Source: Atrichornis clamosus
Lineage: Eukaryota > Chordata > Aves > Passeriformes > Menuridae
Reading direction: 5' to 3'
DNA length: 64,000 bases
NCBI GenBank assembly: GCA_013400975.1
Contig: WBMZ01012204.1
Location: 124,001 to 188,000 of the forward strand
The notes below the pieces were generated by a model. It saw only the letters and a program-made list of their open reading frames with translations, was not told where the DNA came from and ran no database searches. How positions within the stretch are numbered: the first letter of the stretch is position 1; every line of letters begins with the position of its first letter. Positions 1-12,778 of the stretch are shown here, piece by piece. A program made the translations under genes and the position numbers.

Positions 1-988
1 GTTCCTTTACAGCTTGAGATATTCTACGATTCTGTTCTATCAGGAGTTGCCTGAATAGGAGTTGGCAGTTGTGCATGCCCTCACCTTGGGGAAAGCCTGC
101 CAAGGATCCTGCACTTCAAGGCCTGAGAGATCCCAAAGAGACGGCAGCAGACTGGAGGAAATAAATATACTGCAGCATTTGTCATCCCTGAGGCAAGCAT
201 TTCCCATACTGTGAAACACTGCTCTAAGTCACCTAAATACTTTCTAAAATCCATCAAGGAAAGTGCAGATAGGCGTATTCACATACTTGTTTGTTCCTGC
301 AAGCAAATTACAGCAACTTTCTATTAGTGGTTTTCTCCACTCCAAAGTGTCTGCCTCTTCATTGAGCCAGGTCAGGAAGGCTGAGGCCTCTTAAACACTA
401 AAAGAAGCCTTTAGTATGTGCTTTCATGGAAACTCCCCAAGAGATGGTATCCCTGTCCAAGCTGGGAAACATAGCTGCTATAAATGATTTCTGATGGATT
501 TTTGAACCCATTCCTAAGAACTGCTGGTGGCATCTCTTGACATTGGTAACCCCGCACCTCTCAACAGCATAGATAGTAATCAACTACACCACCCATTAGT
601 GAGACTAAGAAAACTGCTCCGATATCTCCTTTGCTAGCATCCAAACCCTTTACTTCGTGTGCAAGGAAAAGAGTGTATTGCTTTATTCTTTGCTGCTATG
701 TTTTATATATTTAAAGGCTGTTAACAAACTTCCCTTGTCTTATTTGGCCCATCCCCACCATTGGGATGCCTGATGTCTGCTGCTGGGGCTGCCTCTGGTT
801 GCCCCTGGCCTGCCCGCTCCATGGCTGGGTGGTAGGATGGGTCCTGACTGCCAGGCCCTGTTCTGTCCTCCCTGGGGAGCCCCTCGCCACTGTGGTGCCC
901 TGATGATAGGTAAAATAAGGTGCAATAATTCTCCAGAACACCTCCTGTGATTTAGCAGTCTGTGGGCTAAGCTTCCTATGGAGCCAGC

Positions 989-1038
989 AAGTCTATCTTC
1001 ATATTTGTCAGAGTAAGTCTATCCTCACATTTGTCAGG
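989..1038. repeat. Imperfect 26-base tandem duplication
   Basis: Two adjacent copies of a unit starting AAGTCTAT and containing TTTGTCAG occur at 989-1014 and 1015-1038, with a few substitutions. It looks like an old local duplication. No function is suggested. Confidence 0.7.
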
Positions 1039-1391
1039 ACTTGACATCTTTTTTTTCCTTCTGCAGATTTATCTAAACATTTTAAAACATATCAGTTCTG
1101 TTTTCTTTCAGAACATCTTGTACTTTTGAGTTTCACGTTCCAGTTTTTCTCTGTGAAATGCCTTTCTTCATGTTATGTGTTGCTATTATGTTTGCTATTT
1201 ATTTGATGGACTGAGAGGGTGTGAATAGCCAGCCTTTGTGCCCCTATTTGTTGCTACTCCTGCCTTTTCTTCAGTTACCTTTTTTTTTTTAAGTTAAAGA
1301 GATCTAGTCCTCTTAATTTCTTCTCAAGCCAAAACTGTTACAATCATTTTATTGCCCTCTCTGCAATTTTTCCGGCACTAACCATGGAGCT

Positions 1392-1421
1392 GATGTGTTC
1401 AGGGAACTCTCTGAACACATC
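1392..1421. repeat. Inverted repeat with 11-base arms
   Basis: GATGTGTTCAG at 1392-1402 is exactly complementary to CTGAACACATC at 1411-1421, with an 8-base spacer. It would form a short hairpin. No adjoining gene explains it. Confidence 0.7.
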
Positions 1422-1877
1422 TAAATTTTTCCTGTGTCTGCTGCGCTCATTATTTTGTGTGTTGGAGTATTCTTTCTCCCTATGTATTCTCCTTCACATT
1501 TGTCAACTTTTAATTTTATCTACCATTTTATCACTTATGATTTGGCATTCAGATGACATTCTGCAACACTTCATCTATGACACTTACGTCATAAAAAATT
1601 TTGCATAAATTTTGCAATCCTCCTGCTTTTCCTCTAAATATGTTAAACAATGGTTTTGTGGGTTTTGTGGACCTCCTTTTTATATGCAATTTCACTGTTC
1701 ACTGCCACTCTCTTTCTTTCACTCAGTTGAAGGGAGAACTCCCCGTTCTGTCCCATGACAGTTTGTGGTTTTTAAAATCTATTGATCAGCTCACTTTTAC
1801 TGACTGTTTCAGAAATGTAATAGCTACCAAAAGCAGGATTTCCCTTTGCAGAAGCCTTTCCAATTTTTTCCACTTGG

Positions 1878-2450
1878 AATCATAGAATTGTAGAATTGTT
1901 TAGATTGGAAAAGCCCTTTAAAATCATTGACTCCAACTATTAATCCAGCACTGCCAAGTGCACCACTAAACCATGTCCCTGAGTGCCACATCTACACATC
2001 TTTTAAATACCTCCAGGGATGGTTATTCCACCACCTCCCTGGGCAGCCTGTTCCAGTGCTTGACAATTCAAGTCACTTACATGCCTTTGAATTCTGTCTG
2101 TTTTCTTGTCTGTGGTTTGGCTTTTTTTCCAACATGGAAATGAAGCTTCCTGGTCAGTAACTGCCCAGCTGTACTCTGCAGTCCTCTTAAAAACTGATAC
2201 CACATCTGCCACCTCCTGCTCCTCTGGTACGAGTCTGACACGAGCAATAAGTCATACTCCACAGTAACTTGGCAGGCAATTTCATATCCAAGCTCCTTTA
2301 AAATCACTGGGTGAACATCATCTGGTCCTGCTGATATATCACTGTTCATGCTATTGGCTTCTGGCCCTTCAGTTGAGATCATTTCTCATCACCTGCAGAT
2401 AAAAGTTCTAGCATGGAAACTCTCCTAAGCTCTTCCACAGTGAGCACTGC
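1878..2450 (-). mobile_element. CR1 LINE fragment with ORF2 piece and 3' end
   Basis: Read on the minus strand, the lower end carries a typical CR1 3' UTR: a tract resembling GCACTGGAACAGGCTGCCCAG, then a terminus of repeated ATTCTA-type octamers ending at 1878. Further upstream in the element, about 2160-2400, the translated minus strand contains GPDDVHPVILKELGYEIA, the conserved beginning of the CR1 reverse transcriptase domain. The segment between is far too short for the rest of the RT and the C-terminal part of ORF2, so the copy is internally deleted as well as 5' truncated. The exact upper border is uncertain. The reading frame is open only in short stretches, so the copy is dead. Confidence 0.8.
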
Positions 2451-5400
2451 TGCAGGTAATTAATATACCTTTCCTATACCAAATATATTTTCTGAGCACT
2501 GCTGTTCTGTATCCATCATCTGCAAACCCTGCAGTCTCCTGGCAGGTTGCCTGCCTCTGATGTGTTTTATTTTTAGCTTTTAACGTATCTGCCCTGATGT
2601 TAATCAACACTTTTTCTTGCCCTCCTTACAACTTTTAATTTGTCTGAGTTCTTTTCAGTTTTGCCAATGTAGATACATTTTCTGTGTTTTGAGCAGCAGT
2701 ATTTTATTTATAAGTACTCCCTGTGCTTAGCTGATTCTTGTTTTAGCCTTTCTAGTTGTACATGGAAGTTTCACTCATGCATGTTGTGGTCCCTGCCACA
2801 CCATCGTTTTACAAAGGTAACGTTTGATACTGACCCTGTGTTCTGTTAATGGTTGCACCGCTTCTCCTTCTGTGACATCTTACTGCCCAAGGAAAAATAT
2901 TGCATGTTGTTAAAAATTGTAAAAGGAATTAGAGCCCAGTCTGACATTTCCCCGCCTTGTGGAGGTGGTGTGTAGCTGAAGTTTTCTATGGCCACTGTGC
3001 TTTCTGCCTTACAACCTCACTGGTCTCTTACTCTGGCTGACACTTTAGTCCTAACTGCAGTTTTCCTATTTTTTTTAAATGTCAGGCTAGAGGGGTATTG
3101 TATTTTTTTTTTTAAGTTAGATTATTTTTCTAAAGCTTTCATTAACGTATGCTGCACTTTCCTTATTGATACTGTCTTCTTTGTCTTTTTGATATTTGCA
3201 TTAACACCATGTCCTGTGGTTATCTCCCAACTCCCATCTCTCTCATGGGCCAGTCCTGATGAACAAACAGATGTTCCAATCTACCCAACTTCATTTTGTA
3301 ATTAGTAACATTTCTAGAACAAAAAGTAAAACAAAAAAATATTTTTAACATTGGTCTTGTTCTGTTTCTGGCTAAATGGGCCTTTATTTGTTGAAATTGC
3401 TGATCGTTCTGTTTCCCATCTGAATTTCCTTGACTTCCACCCTGTTCTATACTGGGGGGTGCACTATGGTATGATTTTACATCTAGAAGCTGAGCACTGT
3501 ACGTTTGCTGCAGGCAGTTTTTGCAGACAAGCTTTCCCCAAGCCCAAAAGGGAGTTTTCAGTAATTTCAGTGCTCAGGTGAACGCAGACTCAGCAGAGAA
3601 AAGAGCAAAACTCACATCTGAGGCTGCAAAGGAAGTGCAACTCTAGTACAAGAGGTAAAAGTTCCAGTTATTAATGTCACAGAAGGCTTTATTTAGCCTC
3701 ATTATGACATGAAACCAACTGTATCTGATAGGATAGTTTGTTTTACTGTTTTCTTGATACAGAAGTGAAAATGCAGTCGAAGTACCCAGAGATATCATTA
3801 ACTAGGAAAGTATTTTGACTGAAAAAATGAACTAAGGCTTAGTATTATCTTCTGACTTCACTTACATTTGAACCTGTAAAAAAAAAGAGAGACTAGATTT
3901 AAAATTCTACTGGAGTTGTAAAAATAATTGGTTTTGCAAAAAAAATATATTAAACTCAGCTAATTGTTATTACTTATTTTGTTCCAAGCCAAATAAATTT
4001 TAGAATCTAGCCATTCAAAAGTATAGTTTAAAATACAGGTATGGATTTAAAGTGTGAGGCTTAGTGTTTCCAAACCAGAGGTTCATTAAAGTGTTAATTA
4101 ATATTGCTTACAGTGAAATCCTTCTATTCAAAATTGTGCTTAAGTGAAAGATGTAAAGCTAATTCTAGCATATCTCTTCCAGGTGATGCTGAAACAGAGC
4201 TTCATGGAGGGCAGATCAGAACCAAAGAAACACAAAGGGGCAGATCCTTGTCTGATATAACCAGGACCAGCTCCACTGGAGCACGCTGGGGAAATGGCTT
4301 GCAGCATGACAAAGCACATCCTTCCTGACTTGGCAACAAGGCTCGAGTTAATCCCACTGACACTGGCAGTCACCAGTGAAACTGTGCTGCAGGTATTAAA
4401 AAATCATGTCCCTGCTTTCAGCTATGCCAAGAGATGTCTGTAGACAGAAGCAGCTGAACAGCAAAAGAATTGAATACTGCAGGGAAAAGAGGTACATGCA
4501 AAATCCATTCTAGATTATTTATTGCTCAGTGTGTCCCGTAGTTTTGATTAAGGAATTGGGTCACTCCCACTAGATGTTTTGGAGGATACATCTAGGCCAG
4601 GCTGTCACAGAGGAGGTGCAAGCCCAAAGATACACCAAGTGCATGTAGAAATACGCAGATTTCTATAAGCACAAGGTAGGACCTTCTTCAGGAGCCCTTC
4701 TCCACAAGGGACTAAGTCCCTCCTGAGCAACTCAGATACCTGGATCACTGTGAATATCCTGGCCCCATCAATTTGTTCTTCAGGTCACCTGAGCCACACT
4801 CGTTCCAGACCTTCATACACAGAGTGGCAGAGATGGCAGGGAGGAGCAGACATGAACAGGACATGACATTGTTCTGGTAGACTGCGTATATCCTGGCCAT
4901 GAGGCTGAGACATGAAAGCCACTGCCTGCTTCCCAAGATGGGACAGTTGAAACACAAGGAAAACAGTCCTTTGGATGAGAGACAGTGCTCTTCTGGGTAC
5001 ACCAAAAGGCATTAATGGAAAACCAAAAGATTAAGGGATATCCAGGCACATATAAACACCCTTGTGGACCCTGCCATACAAGCTGTAGTAGAAGGAAGCC
5101 TGGGTCTGCATTTACCTAACAACTGCTGCCAAAACCAAATTCTTACTCATCTCCCTCATCCACCCACTACAGCCAAGAACTGGCAAGTACAAGTGGAATA
5201 CAGCACACACACAAGCTGACCATCTCCATTCATTCTGTATAAGAATTTATGCTTCTTTACACTCCCCCAGAGATCAGCCCAGCGTGAGCAGAGATTGGCA
5301 TTAGCTGATAAGCACAGCGGAGCCTGCTTCAAAATGCTGTCATCTCTCTGCAGAAGCTGACAGCTGAACTGTTAAGCTGGGAGGTCAGAGTTGATTGGCT

Positions 5401-7960
5401 TTAGCAGCAGCTGTACGGGCCCTGAGAAACGTGCCAAAGGCTTTTCCAGCTCAGGCTTTGGAGACGCTAATCCATGGGTAAACCCTGTGCACAAGGGGCA
5501 AACCAGCTCAGCTGTGTGGGTGAAGAGTGATTTAGGAGCCCCCGCAATGGCAAGCCGGGGTGTCAGCACCTGTCAGTCTTCTTGATCACTTCTAGCTCAC
5601 TGCACCAGCAAAATATAGATCATGATTGTGCCAAGTTCTTCTTGAATTGCAAGGGCATCTATTGCCTCTGGCACACTTCCAAATGCACTTGTATAAATAG
5701 AACTGTGCTGGAATGGCTACATAGCAAGGAGGTTATTTATGCTTCACATTTTTTTTGGCTTGACCCAGAGAAAGATTCTCTGCATACACAGGAATGCTGC
5801 TTTGATAAGGCTGAGAACCTTGGGTTTTGCCTTTCCTTCTTCTTTTTCTATATCATCTGCTGAACATATACACAGGGCTTACACATTTCACATTCCATAT
5901 TCCCATCTGCTGAATACAGAGATTACACAGTGTGCAATTTTTTTTCTATGGAAAACTGAATTTTGGGTGAATATTTGTAAACTAAAAAATATCAGTAAGA
6001 AAATGTTTGTAATCAAGCCACTTAGAACATGAAGTTCCTTGATGTCAACCACTTTTTTTTGCATACTCTCGTCTCTCTCATTGCATGACAGTTTCTTGCC
6101 TTGTGACTTGGAGGTAACACGTCATGAAGTGGTTGATTATGTCACGAGATAGAGAACCTGCCTGGCCTGGAGCCTGGGCAATAAAGGAGAAAGGGGCACA
6201 AGTCACACAGCCTTACAGCAGCCGTGACACATCATTCAAAAGCAAAGTGGACACAGATGTCTTTCTAACATGACCTTTGCCTTCAACAAATTTTATTTTT
6301 ATTGGAAAAAAATGAAGAAACTTTTCTTGAAAAAAAAAAACAGAAACTGGTTTTAACTGAAAATGTGCTGGATTGATAAAATCATTTTTGTAAACCCCAC
6401 TGAACAATTTTCTAATGGTTAGCCAAAGTTTCAAACCTCTGGGATTCTTCCTATCTGAAAAGTGCTAGGATCAGCTTGAATTGTTGCCAAACAACTTCTG
6501 GTCCAGACAGTGAAGCCCGTACCTCTAGTTCTTCAATTGCTAGCTTGAGATGAGCCCAAATATGTCAATTTGCTCATGATATTTCTCTCTTCTGGGAGTT
6601 ACAGCCAGCGAAAGATGAGAATCTTTCATACTGAATGATCAAGTATTCACTGTATTTAAAAATAGATTTTTCCATGTCCTTCTCCAGCCATTGCTTGCAT
6701 GTCTCAGCCAAGCTTATGAACACAAACAGACCATGTGCAATAGTGATAATGTAGCAGCATCTGGTGCGAGGTGGGCTGCAGAGAAAGGCTGCATCCATTG
6801 CTGACAAAAGTTCATTTCAATGTCTCAGTGGGGTTTTTTTCAGAAAATTTGCGATCCCTAGAAATGCTGGAGGCAAGTTGGCTCATTTGCAGCCTAAAGT
6901 AAACAAGAGGTGACTTTTTACCATTGCACTGGAGCGATTTCTTGCCTGGGAGGATGAGTAGCATGAGCTGCAGTGGGGTGACTGCAAACCTGGATGGACA
7001 CTTCAAATGGCACAGGGCAAGGGGTCATTTGTTAGCAACCTTTAAGCAACACAAACCCGTAACAAGTGATGCTACCACAATATTTGTTCTTTCATTAAAG
7101 CCCAGGCCTGAATCCCAACTGTGAGGGCCAGCTCTGCCTCACCATCAAGGACCAGCCCAGGTAGGTCAGCACAGCCCTGCAATGTTGCCTGCTCCTTCCA
7201 GGCTCCTGGAGGGGAAAGAGACCTATGTCGGCAACATGGCACATATCTAACTGCTTTCCTAGAGGAAGCTGTATTTTGCAGAAGTTACTGATTCTCTGAA
7301 GCCATTAAAATAACAGATGCGGAGTGCCTAGGAGGAGTTGGATTACTGATTTCACAGACTCAGGGATTGTGGGCTCTTCAAGCTGGCTCAAGATTTTTTA
7401 GCAGGCAACGACACCATCACAGCAACCCAGACACAGTCACACCTCAGCCTCCTGAGGCTGGGCACGGCTGTGCCGTGGCGCCTGGCGTGCCACACTGGAC
7501 CCGGAGGGACTTCTCCCCCGGGCAAGGCTCTCAGCAGGGCTGGGGTGCCAGCGGGAACCTACGCCTGCAGCTGGCCAGGCTCATCCCTCCAGGCACTGCT
7601 CCAAGAGTAGCTTGGCCAAAAATAGGACTGTGGGAATCCCTGCCCGAAACTGAGCTTCAGAAAACACAATTATTGACAATGCCCCTGTGGGACAGAGGCT
7701 CTCTTTGAAGTCCGTGTCCACAGGCACCAACTGTGTAAGCCTCGCTGGACAGAAAGTGACTCAAACAGGTCATATATGTGGTTACATGTCTGTTAAGATG
7801 CAGGATTTCCATTCTACAGCTTTCTGTTAAAATACAAATTAAAATATAAGTGGGAGGAACAAGCAAACCACCCCATTTGCATATCACACTGTACCACATT
7901 TGTTGTCAGTGGTATCTCTCCGTGAACAGCAGTCAGGTCGGGAGAGGCATAAGGAATGCT
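2451..7960. other. Gene-free spacer downstream of SLN
   Basis: No coding exon or RNA gene was recognised. ORFs on both strands are short and overlap each other without family motifs. The region is AT-rich with occasional A or T runs. It lies 3' of the SLN gene. Confidence 0.45.
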
Positions 7961-7983
7961 TTAAAAAGTGGTTTTACATGGTC

Positions 7984-7989
7984 TTTATT
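7984..7989 (-). terminator. SLN: Poly(A) signal AATAAA of SLN
   Basis: TTTATT on the plus strand is AATAAA on the minus strand, 440 bases after the SLN stop. This spacing gives a 3' UTR of about 460 bases with cleavage expected near 7960-7970. No earlier perfect hexamer was noticed between the stop and this site. Confidence 0.6.
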
Positions 7990-8428
7990 TAAACAAAACA
8001 TGCAAGTGAAAGCGGAGGTTTCACATTCCTTTCTGCTAAGCAAGTTTATGCCTCTCGCACTGGCTCATACAGGTGCTCACATTCATTATGTACTGCAGCT
8101 TTACACTCTCGAGAACCCGACACCGATGCCAAACAAGCCAGCGTGGTGGGCTGGGGGTACAGCACTCACAGACACTGCCAGGGGAGACAGCCACCTCAAA
8201 CACTTCCTAAGCATCTTACATTTTACAGCTGGACCACTACAGACTAAAATAGTTACACCACCACAGACCCATTACAAACTTTAGCACAGACAACAGCTAG
8301 GAGAGAGTAAAAAAAAAGGTTCACGACATTGTCAATGGGCTGAAAGCTGATCACCGTGGCATGCTGTGCTGTTGCTTGTGTCTGGGGAGGCACGCACTTA
8401 AATCACCTCCAGAGTTTCTGATAGTCTT

Positions 8429-8524
8429 TCAATCCTGATAAGACTTCACCAGGAGCCACATGAGGATTACAGTAATCAGGACAATCATGAAGTTGAGGAA
8501 GATTTCTCGTGTGGAACGTTCCAT
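8429..8524 (-). CDS. SLN: Sarcolipin, SERCA regulator
   Basis: This small ORF encodes 31 residues, the normal length of sarcolipin, a single-pass peptide of the sarcoplasmic reticulum that binds SERCA calcium pumps and uncouples ATP hydrolysis from calcium transport. It begins MERSTREIF, which fits the bird form, and keeps Thr5, Asn11, Thr18 and the hydrophobic membrane helix [12 protein letters not shown]. The luminal tail reads KSYQD, where the family usually has RSYQY, so the last aromatic residue is Asp. The ATG lies in a short 5' UTR about 107 bases after a splice acceptor near 8631, so the whole protein sits in one exon, as in other vertebrates. Its position beside SLC35F2 on the same strand matches the mammalian order. 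The identification is firm; whether the altered tail is species-typical is not known to me. Confidence 0.95.
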   Translation of the reverse strand: MERSTREIFLNFMIVLITVILMWLLVKSYQD

Positions 8525-8629
8525 TTTTGGGGAGTAACGAGGAGAGAGCAGAGGTCAGCAGGCAGAGCAGAGCAAAAACTTCAGTGACTTTCCTGGGCGT
8601 GTCCTTGAACTCGACCTTTCAGTCACGAT

Positions 8630-8645
8630 CTCTTTTAAGAAAAAA
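8630..8645 (-). promoter_or_regulatory. SLN: Splice acceptor of the SLN coding exon
   Basis: On the minus strand a run rich in T and C (reading TTTTTCTTTTTTTCTTAAAAG) ends in AG at 8632-8633 and is followed by the exon starting AGATCG. This is a good acceptor 107 bases before the SLN ATG. An alternative AG lies two bases further downstream. Confidence 0.65.
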
Positions 8646-10056
8646 AGAAAAATACGTGAAGAACAGATGCATGAAGGTGGAAGATTCAGTAGGGCTTTTT
8701 ATGTTGGTTTAAATAAATGTTGTTTCAATGGCCAGGAGCCAGTAAGCACTGGGGTGCTAAGAAGTCAAAGCCATCTTTGGCAGCTTATCACCTTCTTTGA
8801 TTTCCAGCATTTGACAAGGAGCATTCTCACTGACACCCCAAAAGACAGTGCATAGGGGTGAGCAGTCTGTGAAAATCAGTGCTGCTTTGAGCAAGCATTT
8901 TTAAATAAATAATGCCCAAGCCCCATTTAACAATTTCAAAAAATACACATTGTAAATATACTACTGATAAGAGTTTTTAAATTCCTATTTTTGTCTGTGT
9001 ATTTTCATTTCTTAAAAAGAAACTAGGTGCAAACTAATCTTTTATAGAGAAAGACTAATAAATCTGAATTATTTGTTACCACTAAAATTACAAGGAGAAC
9101 CTAAGGTTAGACATTTTCATTTCTGAAGAACTTCAAATATTTTGTGAGTTATTCCTACGGATGAAATAGTATTTTCTCAAGAACCTTCTGCCTTTCCTGC
9201 AATTTCAAGATGCTGAAAATATCATATTTCAAACATCCCATTCAAGTTGTGCTCAAAAACTTTTCTGTTGGTTATTGTTTTTATTTACTATATCACAGCA
9301 ATTTTTGAATTTTATATGTTTTTGGAATTCATGCAGAGAAACGAGAATACTTTATCATGGAATTCATGCAGAGAAACGAGAATACTTTATCATGAATACA
9401 TGCGCTAACCCCATCTGTATACCATGTAAATAAAATAAGAACCCTTAAACAAATGAAGCATAAACTCTGGACAAAGAATTTCAACTACACAACCAGATTA
9501 GGCTGTAACATTTCTGGTGCAAATGAGAAGCTTTGGGACCATACCAGCATGAAGACAGGGAGTTTAAATTGAAACTGCTTTAGTTTGCAGATTAAATATT
9601 AAAAGCCCAGTGCATGAAGTTAACAAATTCCTACATTTTCAAGTTGTTTTGCCAGCCTCCTATGTCCTTGCACATGAGAAACTCTGACCTAATAAGTAAG
9701 CCAGTTCTTTTACCTTGAGGAGGTAACTGGAGCCCAGTGGTTCTGCCTCTGGATTTTGGGTCACTGCAGATGTTATTTCCCTCACAGCTTCTGCCTATCT
9801 CCCACTTGGTCTGGATGCTCTGTCCCTGTGTGGGAACTAAAGTAGGCTGAGGGTGGAGACCAACAAGTGTGTTGGCAACCCAGGTGCTGACATCACCCCC
9901 CCAAATACTTTTAAAGGGCTAAGCTGGGCTGCAAATTTGGTTAAGGCTGTTTATGCAGTGAGCTCTGGGAGCTGATTTGCTTCTTTTGCCATGGTGCTGT
10001 GCTAAGAGCGGAGCTGTGCGCATCCCTTGGGAGTCAGTTGGATCAGACAGAGAATT
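8646..10056. other. Region upstream of the SLN coding exon
   Basis: This should hold the SLN intron, the non-coding first exon and the promoter. On the minus strand a TATA-like TTTAAAA lies at 9909-9915 and a good donor AAG|GTAAAA has its last exon base at 9714, so a first exon of about 165 bases at roughly 9714-9880 is possible. This is inference; no transcript data support it here. A perfect 35-base tandem duplication lies at 9324-9393. Confidence 0.3.
9324..9393. repeat. Perfect 35-base tandem duplication
   Basis: The unit starting GGAATTCATGCAGAG and ending TTTATCAT occurs at 9324-9358 and again at 9359-9393 with no differences. The identity of the copies implies a recent event, a polymorphic site or an assembly error. 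Confidence 0.95.
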
Positions 10057-10325
10057 TCATAAAATCACAGAATGGCTTTGTTGGAAGGGACCTTAAAGAT
10101 CATCTAACTCCAAACCCCTGATGTGGGCAGGGACACCTTCCACCAGACCAGGTTGCTCAGAGCCCCATCCAACCTGGCCTTGAACACTTCCAGGGATGGG
10201 GCAGCCACAGCTTCTCTGGGCAGCCTGTTCCAGTGCTTCACTACCCCCACAGTAAAGAATTACTTCCTAATATCTAATCTAAACCTACTGGAAGCCATTA
10301 CCCCTTGTTCTGTCAACACATTCTT
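10057..10325 (-). mobile_element. CR1 LINE 3' end
   Basis: The plus strand reads the reverse complement of a CR1 tail: AATCACAGAATGG, TTGGAAGGGACCTTAAAGAT, then CATCCAACCTGGCCTTGAAC and GGGCAGCCTGTTCCAGTGC. It is a 5'-truncated insertion holding only the 3' UTR and the end of ORF2. The upper border is approximate. Confidence 0.9.
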
Positions 10326-12778
10326 TCCTTTGGCCTGTTGGTGTCTTCCCCAGTGTGGAGAAAAGGAAAGAGAGAGCCACTTGAAGCGTTCAGTGTTCCA
10401 AACTAAGGATCTATCAAGATCTTTTCCAGGATATGGAGCCTGTATACATATCTACCTTTTTAAGTACAGTACAGCTGTTGCTGTTCCACATACCTATAGT
10501 CTGCACAGCTTCTCGAGTTCACATGCATTTAAAAGCAAGTGAATAGGAGCAAAATATTCTTTTCATTTGAATACAAATAACTGAAATCCAGGATCATTCG
10601 CTGGATAGAAAATTTGGGACTAGTTTGTGCTGAAAAGTACAAACCGTTTCCTTAAAGAACAACTTAAACTCTTGCATGCTCTTCCCTCATTGATTTTCAG
10701 TGTTGGTGTGAATGCTCCACTTGTCTGAGCACACAGAGAAGTATTTCTGCCACCCTGCAGTATTTCACCCCAGAAAGCGCACTGCTCTGTGGCCCGGAGA
10801 GCTGTAGCCCCCACATCCCCTTATCTTTGCTCAAGACACTGCTAGAAGTTGCTATAAACATGAAGAAAAGAAGAAATGGCTGTCGCTTCCTTTAAATTGA
10901 CACAGTAGAGAGAGCTGGACTGAAATGGGAGCAGACCCTGCCGTGGGTTTCCCCCTGCTTGGGAAATGCAAGTATTTCCACTGAAGTCAGAGGGGTCACT
11001 TCTGCAGCACGGTGCTGCCAGATGGGTGTGGGGATCCTGCTCAGGTTTAAGTGTGTGAGGCTATCCTGGCCTTGCTGCCACTGCCAAGCGCCGCGTGACA
11101 TACAGCACGCAGATTCTTCATTGATTCTGATGCCTTTTGAGTATTTATATTCAGGCATGCTGGGACATACTGTAGCTCAGAGTATCCAAACCTGTTGTCA
11201 CAGTCCCCCTCCCTGAGCTCCCAGGTTTCTCCCGTGGCACCATCGCTGGCACTCACATCACAGGACGATGTCCCGCTGAGGGAGGCCAGCTGGCTGGAAA
11301 GCTACCCGGTGGAAAACACAACAAAACAAATAGCTGTGGGTAACCAGGGGGGTGGAGGGGAGCGTTGCTTGGGTTTTGCAGGATGATCTCCCTAAATAGT
11401 CTTCCCACGGGATCGGTGGAGGTGGGAGGGGGATCAGAACAGTGGAAACCTTCCCTTTCATTGGTTTGACTGCCTTGCCACCGCCCTCCTACACAACCAG
11501 GCAGCACGTTCAAAAAAGCCAATGTGCTGCGTGGGAGTCCTGTGCTAAAACACACAGATCCAGCAGCAAAGGCTTTAACCCCTGCCTCATTCAGGAGTTA
11601 CATGCTTAAGTAGGTTTGCTGGGTCCTTCTGCAAAGCTTGCTCTGCTGAGCCATCCTCTCAAGGAAAACTTGGGCAAACGTCCCACACTTAGAGGGGATT
11701 TGGGAAATCCAGGTTGAAAATGCTCCCCTCAGCCAGAGGGAAGCAAGATTATGACTGCCATGAACCTACCCTAGACTGTTTCCTCCCCTGTCATGTTCTG
11801 AAACAGAAGCCTCTGGATTTCTCATGCAATATCTCATTTATTTCACCTTGAATCACATAAATATCCAGCAGGAAAAGGGTGAAACATTTGAATGCCATTG
11901 ACCCTAATTATTAAATGTTGCACAGCAGTGCCCAAATATTACCCTTGGGCAATGGAAACCTTGGGATTTATTTAACTCTCTGCTAACAGAAGACTCAAAA
12001 AGCATATTTTTTTACCTAGAACTCATCAGCTCTGGCCCCCAGGCCTGTATTTGCACTTCCACACAGACAGAAAGCCCCTTCATTGCTCTGCTCCTTCTTC
12101 TTGAATGTCCTTCATAACAGCTAGAAAATTTCCCTTTTTCAAAGAGGAGAAACAGGGCTATAAATGTCATTAATCAGCACACACAATAAACACCCTAACT
12201 CGTCTCTACAGGCACAGATGTTTCTCTCATTTTTTGTGCTGAGGATCTCACTGTAGACCATGGATGAGCACATAGGATCACAAGAACTCACTGTTGAACC
12301 AGAACAAAGTTCTTCTAACCCAATGCACAGACTGGTAGGGAAATCTGGGGAAAGCACATGGAAACACAGCGAATGTAACATGATCTTTGCCTAGATATCC
12401 TCAGATGTCTGGGATTCAGTCTACTGGGTTTGCTAGACAGGGACTACAAACAGGGTAGGGTTCATGGCTTCCTCTTGCTCCTTCCACAAATAATTCTAGA
12501 TAACTTGTTCATAGTTGAGCTTCTCTACACAACATCCTACATACTTTCAACATTACAAAAATGATGTAACAAATTAAAATATTCTGTATAGCAGAGAAAG
12601 TCATTTTCCTCAACCCATCAGCAATTTGAAGGCAGCTCATTTGCTAGAAGTGAGAGTATGTAGCTAAGAAACAGTTTTTGATTGACTGAGCTAGTCCATA
12701 GTAACTTTAAAAGGGCCAAATTAAATTACATTTACTTTTGATGTCATCTGACAGGATGTTCCTATATATTACATATGT

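Larger units (their letters stand above)
1..1877. other. Gene-free spacer
   Basis: No exon, RNA gene or recognisable transposon was seen here on either strand. ORFs are short and look like chance. The only structures noted are an imperfect 26-base tandem duplication near 1 kb and an 11-base inverted repeat near 1.4 kb, listed separately. Confidence 0.5.
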
